This document shows, piece by piece, positions 58,975 through 64,000 of a stretch of DNA of 64,000 nt; positions within the stretch are counted from its first letter, which is position 1; each line of letters begins with the position of its first letter. The stretch is from Streptomyces sp. CA-210063 (GTDB lineage: Bacteria; Actinomycetota; Actinomycetes; Streptomycetales; Streptomycetaceae): assembly GCF_024612015.1 (NCBI RefSeq), contig NZ_CP102512.1:5084001-5148000 (forward strand), in the 5' to 3' direction. The notes below the pieces were generated by a model. It saw only the letters and a list, made by a program, of their open reading frames with translations, was not told the origin of the DNA and searched no databases. The translations under genes were made by a program, and so were the position numbers.

Positions 58975-61434
58975 GTGTCCATATCCGACAGATCCGATCG
59001 ATCCGCGGGAAGCGGGGCCCGTGTGCGCCGCGTCGCCTACCCGCTCGTGTCCGTGGGCGCGGCCGGCGCGCTCGCGTTCGGCGTGCTGCCCGCCGCGTTC
59101 GCCGCGCCGTCCACGAGCGCGCTGATCTCCGAGGTGTACGGCGGTGGGGGCAACTCGGGGGCGACCCTGGTCCGGGACTTCGTCGAACTGGGCAACGCCG
59201 GTTCGGCGGCGTACGACCTGTCGGGCTACAGCGTGCAGTACCTGCCGGGCTCGCCCTCGGCGTCCTCGCAGTGGCAGGTGACCGCGCTGAGCGGTTCGGT
59301 CGCACCCGGGGGCCGGTATCTGGTCGCCGAGGCGGCGGGCAGCGGCGGTACGACGGCGCTGCCGACGGCCGACGCGACCGGCTCGATCGCGATGAGCGCG
59401 ACCAGCGGGACCATCGCCCTGGTCGCCGGTACCGCCGCGCTGACCTGCAAGACCGCCGCCGACTGTGCGACGGACAGCAACGTCGTCGACCTCGTGGGCT
59501 ACGGCAGCGCGCTCGTCCGGGAGGGCGGCGGCCCCGTCACCGGCGCCTCCAACACCGCCTCCGTCGCCCGTGCCGCGTCCCTCGCGGACACCGACGACAA
59601 CGCGGCCGACCTCGCCTCCGGTACGCCGTCCCCGGTCAACTCGGCCGGTGAGACGCCCGGTTCGGGCGACGGGGACGGGGGCGGCGACGGTGGTTCCACC
59701 GAGCCCGGGCCCCTCCGCGTGCACGACATCCAGGGCACCACCCGGCTCTCCCCGCTCACCGGGCAGACGGTCACCCGTGTCCCCGGCATCGTCACCGGCG
59801 TACGGACCTCCGGTTCGAAGGGGTACTGGATCCAGGACCCGCAGGCCGACAGCGACCCCCGTACCGGTGAGGGCGTGTTCGTGTACACCGGGTCGGCGGA
59901 TCCGACCGTGAAGGCCGGGGACTCCGTGCTGGTGACGGGCAAGGTCACCGAGTACTACCCGAGCAGCACCAGCCAGTCGGTCACGGAGATCACCGGGCCG
60001 ACCGCGACCGTGCTGTCCGGCGGCAACGCGCTGCCCGCGGCCGTCACGCTGGACGCGTCGACCGTGCCGGACGCGTACGTGCCGACCGCCGGCGGCGGCA
60101 GCATCGACGCGCTGCCGCTCGAACCGGCCGTGTACGCCCTCGACTTCTACGAGGCGCTGGAGGGCTCGCGGGTGCGGGCCTCCGACGCCCGGGTGGTCGG
60201 CGCGACCACGGAGTTCGACGAGATGTGGGTGACGGTGAAGCCGCAGGAGAGCCCGAGCGCGCGCGGCGGCACGCTCTACTCCTCCTACGACCAGCCGGGC
60301 ACCGGCCGGATGAAGGTGATGTCGCTCGACACGACGACCGCCTTCCCGGTGGCGAACGTCGGTGACGAGCTGTCCGGCACGACCAGCGGACCGCTCGACT
60401 ACTCCACCTTCGGCGGCTACAACCTCCAGGCCACCCAGCTGGGCACGCTCGTCGACAACGGGCTGAAGGCCGAGAGGACCCGGCGCCAGAAGGGCGACGA
60501 GCTGGCGGTCGCCACGTACAACGTGGAGAACCTGGACGCGCTCGACGGCCAGGAGAAGTTCGACCGGCTCGCCGAGGGCGTCGCGGTCTCCCTCAGCTCG
60601 CCCGACATCGTCGCCCTGGAGGAGATCCAGGACGACAACGGCGCGACGAACGACGGGACGGTGACCGCCGAGGCCACCCTGACCCGGTTCACCGACGCCA
60701 TCCGCGCGGCCGGCGGCCCCCGCTACCAGTGGCGTTACATCGCCCCCGAGAACAACCAGGACGGCGGCGAGCCCGGCGGCAACATCCGTCAGGTCTTCCT
60801 GTTCAACCCCAAGCGGGTCTCCTTCACCGACCGGGCCGGCGGCGACGCCACCACGGCCACCGGTGTCGTGAAGACGTGGAAGGGCGCGCAGCTTACGTAC
60901 TCGCCGGGCCGGATCAACCCCACCAGCGACGCCTGGGGCAGCAGCCGCAAGCCGCTGGTCGGCGAGTTCGTCTTCCACGGCGAGCGTGTCTTCGTCATCG
61001 CCAACCACTTCGGGTCCAAGGGCGGCGACCAGCCCCTGCACGGCCGCTACCAGGAGCCGGCCCGCAGCTCCGAGACCAAGCGCCACGAGCAGGCCGCAGA
61101 GGTGAACACCTTCGTCAAGTCGCTACTCAAGGCGGACCGGAACGCCAAGGCCGTCGTCCTCGGCGACCTCAACGACTTCGAGTTCTCGCAGACCATGACC
61201 GCCCTCACCGACGGCAAGGTCCTGAACTCGCTGATCAGCACCCTCCCGGCCGCCGAGCGCTACACCTACGTCTACGACGGCAACTCGCAGACGCTGGACC
61301 ACATCCTGACCAGCCCGGCCGTCACGCACTTCGACTACGACGTCGTGCACATCAACGCCGAGTTCGCCGACCAGGCGAGCGACCACGACCCGCAGATCGT
61401 ACGGATCGACGTCGGCAGGTGCCGTCGGAACTGA
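58975..61434 (+). CDS. Secreted ExeM/NucH-type endonuclease
   Basis: This 819-aa exported nuclease probably degrades extracellular DNA. After a signal peptide (cleavage near AAFAAPST) it has a lamin-tail domain (LISEVYGGGGNSGATLVRDFVELGN...), a Gly/Asp-rich linker (about 225-245), an OB-fold region (IQGTTRLSPLTGQTVTRVPGIVTGV), and an endonuclease/exonuclease/phosphatase domain from about 510 (VATYNVENLDAL, DIVALEEIQDDNG, NHFGSKGGDQPLHGR, VLGDLNDFEFS, ASDHDPQIVRI). GTG at 58975 is chosen because GAGGAG precedes it by nine bases; ATG at 58954 has none. Confidence 0.9.
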   Translation: MSISDRSDRSAGSGARVRRVAYPLVSVGAAGALAFGVLPAAFAAPSTSALISEVYGGGGNSGATLVRDFVELGNAGSAAYDLSGYSVQYLPGSPSASSQWQVTALSGSVAPGGRYLVAEAAGSGGTTALPTADATGSIAMSATSGTIALVAGTAALTCKTAADCATDSNVVDLVGYGSALVREGGGPVTGASNTASVARAASLADTDDNAADLASGTPSPVNSAGETPGSGDGDGGGDGGSTEPGPLRVHDIQGTTRLSPLTGQTVTRVPGIVTGVRTSGSKGYWIQDPQADSDPRTGEGVFVYTGSADPTVKAGDSVLVTGKVTEYYPSSTSQSVTEITGPTATVLSGGNALPAAVTLDASTVPDAYVPTAGGGSIDALPLEPAVYALDFYEALEGSRVRASDARVVGATTEFDEMWVTVKPQESPSARGGTLYSSYDQPGTGRMKVMSLDTTTAFPVANVGDELSGTTSGPLDYSTFGGYNLQATQLGTLVDNGLKAERTRRQKGDELAVATYNVENLDALDGQEKFDRLAEGVAVSLSSPDIVALEEIQDDNGATNDGTVTAEATLTRFTDAIRAAGGPRYQWRYIAPENNQDGGEPGGNIRQVFLFNPKRVSFTDRAGGDATTATGVVKTWKGAQLTYSPGRINPTSDAWGSSRKPLVGEFVFHGERVFVIANHFGSKGGDQPLHGRYQEPARSSETKRHEQAAEVNTFVKSLLKADRNAKAVVLGDLNDFEFSQTMTALTDGKVLNSLISTLPAAERYTYVYDGNSQTLDHILTSPAVTHFDYDVVHINAEFADQASDHDPQIVRIDVGRCRRN

Positions 61435-61459
61435 CCGTCGGCCCAGCCGGCCGGTGAGG

Positions 61460-61490
61460 AACCCCCAGGTCCGTCCGTGACCTGGGGGTT
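61460..61490. terminator. Bidirectional terminator between nuclease and AhpD-like genes
   Basis: A perfect 12-bp stem AACCCCCAGGTC/GACCTGGGGGTT with a 7-base loop between convergent genes. Confidence 0.9.
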
Positions 61491-61512
61491 CGTCATGTGG
61501 GCGTGCGTTCGG

Positions 61513-61986
61513 TTATCCGAACATGCCCACCTGGTAGTCGCCCGCCGGCTGCCGCACGATGACGTTCAGCCGGTTGAAGGTGTTGATGAGGGCGATGAGG
61601 CCGACCAGGCCGGTGAGCTGGTCCTCGTCGTAGTGCTTGGCGGCGTTCTCCCAGACCTCGTCGGGGACACCGCCGGCCGCGTCGGCGATCCGGGTGCCCT
61701 GCTCGGTCAGCTCCAGGGCGGCTCGCTCGGCCTCGGTGAAGACCTTGGCCTCCCGCCAGGTCGCGATCAGGTTCAGCCGCTGGGCGGTCTCCCCCGCGTG
61801 CGCGGCCTCCTTGGTGTGCATGTCGAGGCAGAACCCGCAGCCGTTGATCTGGCTGGCGCGGATCTTCACCAGCTCCTGGGTCGCGGCCGGCAGCCCCGTC
61901 TCCTCTATCGCCTTGCCGGCCGCGACGAAGTGCTTGACGAGCTTCCCGGCGACGGGGGTGGCGAGCATGTTCAGACGCGCTTCCAT
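61513..61986 (-). CDS. AhpD/carboxymuconolactone decarboxylase-family protein
   Basis: This 157-aa all-helical protein has the CMD motif IRASQINGCGFCLDMHTKEAAHAGE. The CGFC pair and the downstream His form the AhpD-type peroxidatic/disulfide site, so a role in peroxide defence or thiol redox is likely. It is transcribed alone. A protein of this type with QPAGDYQ near its C-terminus is common in Streptomyces. Confidence 0.9.
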   Translation of the reverse strand: MEARLNMLATPVAGKLVKHFVAAGKAIEETGLPAATQELVKIRASQINGCGFCLDMHTKEAAHAGETAQRLNLIATWREAKVFTEAERAALELTEQGTRIADAAGGVPDEVWENAAKHYDEDQLTGLVGLIALINTFNRLNVIVRQPAGDYQVGMFG

Positions 61987-62312
61987 GGTGGGCTCCTAAG
62001 TGCCGTCGTATGCGGTGACAACACAAGGACGGAGCGCCCCGGGCCGGATGTGACACGCCTGAATGTGACCTGCGTCACTCCCGCCGGGCGTCGCGTACGT
62101 CGAAGGCCCGAGGTGGTGGTCGGTCAGGTCCTCACGCCAGGGCCTGTCACGGTGTGCTGCCTGGGTGTGGTGCACCCGGGTGGCGCTCGTCCTGGTTGGT
62201 TGCGACGGACCTGCCCAGACTCGGCTCCACCACGAACAACTCGTGGTTCGTCACGGGCACTTCGGGTCCACCACGGACACTTCGGGGTCCGCCGAGAAGG
62301 AGAGAGCCAGAC

Positions 62313-63047
62313 ATGACATTCACGCACAAGGTCGTGGCCGTCACCGGGGCGAGCAGCGGGATCGGGGAGGCGACCGCCCGCCGGCTCGCCGCCGACGGTC
62401 ACCGTCTGCTCCTCGGAGCCCGGCGCACCGACCGGCTGGAGGCGCTGACGAAGGAGATCACCGCCGCGGGCGGCACCGCGGAGTTCCGGCGGCTGGACGT
62501 CACGGACGCCGCCGACGTCCGGGCCTTCGTGGCCGCCGCCCACGCGCGCTACGGCCGGGTGGACGTGCTGGTCAACAACGCCGGGGTGATGCCGCTCTCG
62601 CCGCTGGAGGCGCTGAAGACCGACGAGTGGGACCGGATGATCGACGTGAACGTACGGGGAGTTCTGCACGGGATCGCCGCCGCGCTGCCCACGATGCGCG
62701 CCCAGGGCGGCGGGCACTTCGTGAACGTCGCCTCCGTCGGCGCGTACGAGGTGTCCCCCACGGCGGCCGTCTACTGCGCCACCAAGTTCGCCGTCCGCGC
62801 GATCTCCGAGGGGCTGCGCCAGGAGTCCGCCGGGGACATCCGCGTCACCCTCGTCTCCCCGGGCGTGACCGAGTCCGAACTCGCCGACGGCATCTCCGAC
62901 CCCGCCGCCAGGGAGGCCATGAAGGCCTACCGGGCCGTGGCCCTGCCCGCCTCCGCCATCGCGGACGCCATCGCCTACGCCGTCGCCCAGCCCGCGCAGG
63001 TCGACGTCAACGAGATCGTCGTACGGCCGGCCGCGAGCGCCCAGTGA
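62313..63047 (+). CDS. Short-chain dehydrogenase/reductase
   Basis: This 244-aa classical SDR has the cofactor motif TGASSGIG (11-18), NNAG (88-91), and the catalytic S141, Y154 and K158 (YCATK). The dinucleotide is probably NADP(H), from the Arg residues after beta-2 (GARRTDR). The substrate is unknown. ATG at 62313 has a GAAGGAGAG site. It is divergent from the AhpD-like gene by about 330 bp, which holds a CACGGACACTTCGGGTCC direct repeat (62252-62285) but no gene. Confidence 0.92.
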   Translation: MTFTHKVVAVTGASSGIGEATARRLAADGHRLLLGARRTDRLEALTKEITAAGGTAEFRRLDVTDAADVRAFVAAAHARYGRVDVLVNNAGVMPLSPLEALKTDEWDRMIDVNVRGVLHGIAAALPTMRAQGGGHFVNVASVGAYEVSPTAAVYCATKFAVRAISEGLRQESAGDIRVTLVSPGVTESELADGISDPAAREAMKAYRAVALPASAIADAIAYAVAQPAQVDVNEIVVRPAASAQ

Positions 63048-63140
63048 GCCGGTGCGGGTCCGGGTGAGGCCACGACGCGCGGGGCCGGGCCCCGCCGGCG
63101 AAGAGCCGGGCCCAGCCCGGGTGTCGGGCGGTGCTGTCGG

Positions 63141-63644
63141 TCAGTAGAGCGCGACCCTCGGGTGGACGGTGCCCTGGGCCGCCGGGTCGGTGGCGGTGAG
63201 GCGGTAGACCTCGGTCAGGGTCTCGCCGGCCCGCAGGGTGCGCTGGGCGGTGGACAGGTCGGTGAAGAGGGTGCCGGTCTGGGTGCCGAGGTCGACGGGC
63301 TTCCAGCAGCCGCCGGCGGTGCGGCGCTCGACCTCGATGTCCGACGGGTCGAGGAACGGGCCGGCGTCCGGCGACTCCACCAGGAGCTGCGGGGCGACGG
63401 TCCGGTCCGCCGTGGAGTCGTTGCGGTAGGTGACGGTGACCTCGTGGCTCTCGCCGTCCGCCGTGAGCGGGCTGGTGGCGAGGTCCACGAAGTCGACGGG
63501 TATGGCGGGCGTCTGCTGGGCCGTGGTCGCCGTCGTGGTGGCCTGGGGCGTGGCCGCCGCGGCGGGGCCCGCCAGGGCGAGGCCGGCGACCGCTACGGCG
63601 ACGGTGAGAAGGGCAACCCGGAGACGACTGTTCTTGGCTGACAC
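63141..63644 (-). CDS. Secreted hypothetical protein
   Basis: This 167-aa exported protein has a signal peptide (RVALLTVAVAVAGLALAGPAAAATP), a Thr/Gln-rich stretch and a single beta-sandwich-like domain (PIPVDFVDLATSPLTADGESHEVTVTYRNDST...). It resembles Streptomyces surface or secreted proteins of unknown role. No signature family is recognised. ATG is used. Confidence 0.7.
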   Translation of the reverse strand: MSAKNSRLRVALLTVAVAVAGLALAGPAAAATPQATTTATTAQQTPAIPVDFVDLATSPLTADGESHEVTVTYRNDSTADRTVAPQLLVESPDAGPFLDPSDIEVERRTAGGCWKPVDLGTQTGTLFTDLSTAQRTLRAGETLTEVYRLTATDPAAQGTVHPRVALY

Positions 63645-63895
63645 GTGCGCGGTTCCTTCGGGGTCGTGGGGGTCCGGCCGGGCCCCATCACTGGATACCG
63701 GCCAGGGACGTTCCCAAGATTACGAAGCGAAGGTCGAAGACGGTAACTACCGCCGGGTAGTGGAGAGATCCCGTGGAAAGTCGGCCACAGCGGCACCCGT
63801 CTGGCCAATTTCCCCTCTCTTGAGCTAGACATGCTCCGACCTCACCTTGACCAGTGAGTGCTTGGGGAATCAACAGCCCAGGGGGGAACACCCAG

Positions 63896-64000
63896 ATGAC
63901 ACCGCAGCAGCCCGCACCGAGACGCTTCGCGCGGCTCAGACTCGTCGGGGCCGCGCTCACCGCCCTCGTCCTCGCGGGAACGGGTACGGCGACGCAGGCC
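63896..64000 (+). CDS. N-terminus of a secreted protein, cut by window edge
   Basis: ATG at 63896, with AGGGGGG upstream, opens a frame to the window end encoding MTPQQPAPRRFARLRLVGAALTALVLAGTGTATQA, a clear signal peptide. The mature protein lies outside the window. Confidence 0.75.
   Translation, partial: MTPQQPAPRRFARLRLVGAALTALVLAGTGTATQA

Overview
The window is high-GC actinomycete DNA, almost certainly from a Streptomyces chromosome. Supporting signs are a WhiE-type spore-pigment polyketide locus, a SpoIIE/PAS/GAF phosphatase, a DUF2637 membrane protein, paired cold-shock genes, many GTG starts and ATGA/GTGA overlaps, very rare TTA codons, and many secreted hydrolases with actinomycete-type signal peptides. 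No rRNA gene and no intact tRNA gene was found.

Layout. 1-3000: 3' part of a type II polyketide cluster (ketosynthase, chain-length factor, ACP, aromatase/cyclase, TcmI-like cyclase), with a facing O-methyltransferase and a secreted beta-helix protein to 5272. 5.5-11.5 kb: DUF2637 protein, SpoIIE-type phosphatase, F420-type oxidoreductase, and an aldo/keto reductase divergent from a TetR regulator over a double operator. 11.6-14.5 kb: cold-shock protein with a structured leader, DEAD-box helicase, TerB-like protein. 14.5-18.8 kb: siderophore ABC importer (two permeases, ATPase, lipoprotein) with iron-box-like sites. 18.8-27.5 kb: two-component system with a duplicated kinase, DUF5707 protein, second cold-shock protein, PBP4-type carboxypeptidase, VOC protein, pectate lyase.

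27.6-32.1 kb is a rifamycin-resistance locus: a rifamycin-associated element, a glycosyltransferase (Rgt-like) carrying eight in-frame 11-residue repeats, a 32-bp repeat array, and the RNA-polymerase-protecting ATPase HelR. 32.4-33.9 kb encodes a DUF4157 (eCIS-core) protein with a toxin-like C-terminus of lower apparent GC. 34-37.4 kb holds a SLOG protein, two GNAT acetyltransferases and an XRE/TPR regulator.

37.6-44.3 kb is the most interesting part: three coupled small genes, then an FxLD-type class I lanthipeptide cluster (48-residue precursor, full-length LanB, LanC, PCMT-like methyltransferase). LanB, LanC and the XRE/TPR regulator contain TTA codons, suggesting bldA control. 44.3-49.7 kb is a scrambled accessory zone with a truncated IS1380 transposase, a duplicated IS-proximal segment, a tRNA-Ser 3' fragment with its terminator (a probable attachment-site scar), DUF1330, small orphan genes and a Phd/ParE toxin-antitoxin pair.

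49.7-64 kb returns to ordinary chromosome: GH30 galactanase divergent from a LacI regulator across a 32-bp palindrome, a lipoprotein, a second two-component system, a beta-lactamase-fold serine hydrolase, a peptidoglycan-binding protein, an NucH-type nuclease, an AhpD-like protein, an SDR, a secreted protein and the start of one more secreted protein. Short in-frame tandem repeats recur in unrelated genes across the window.
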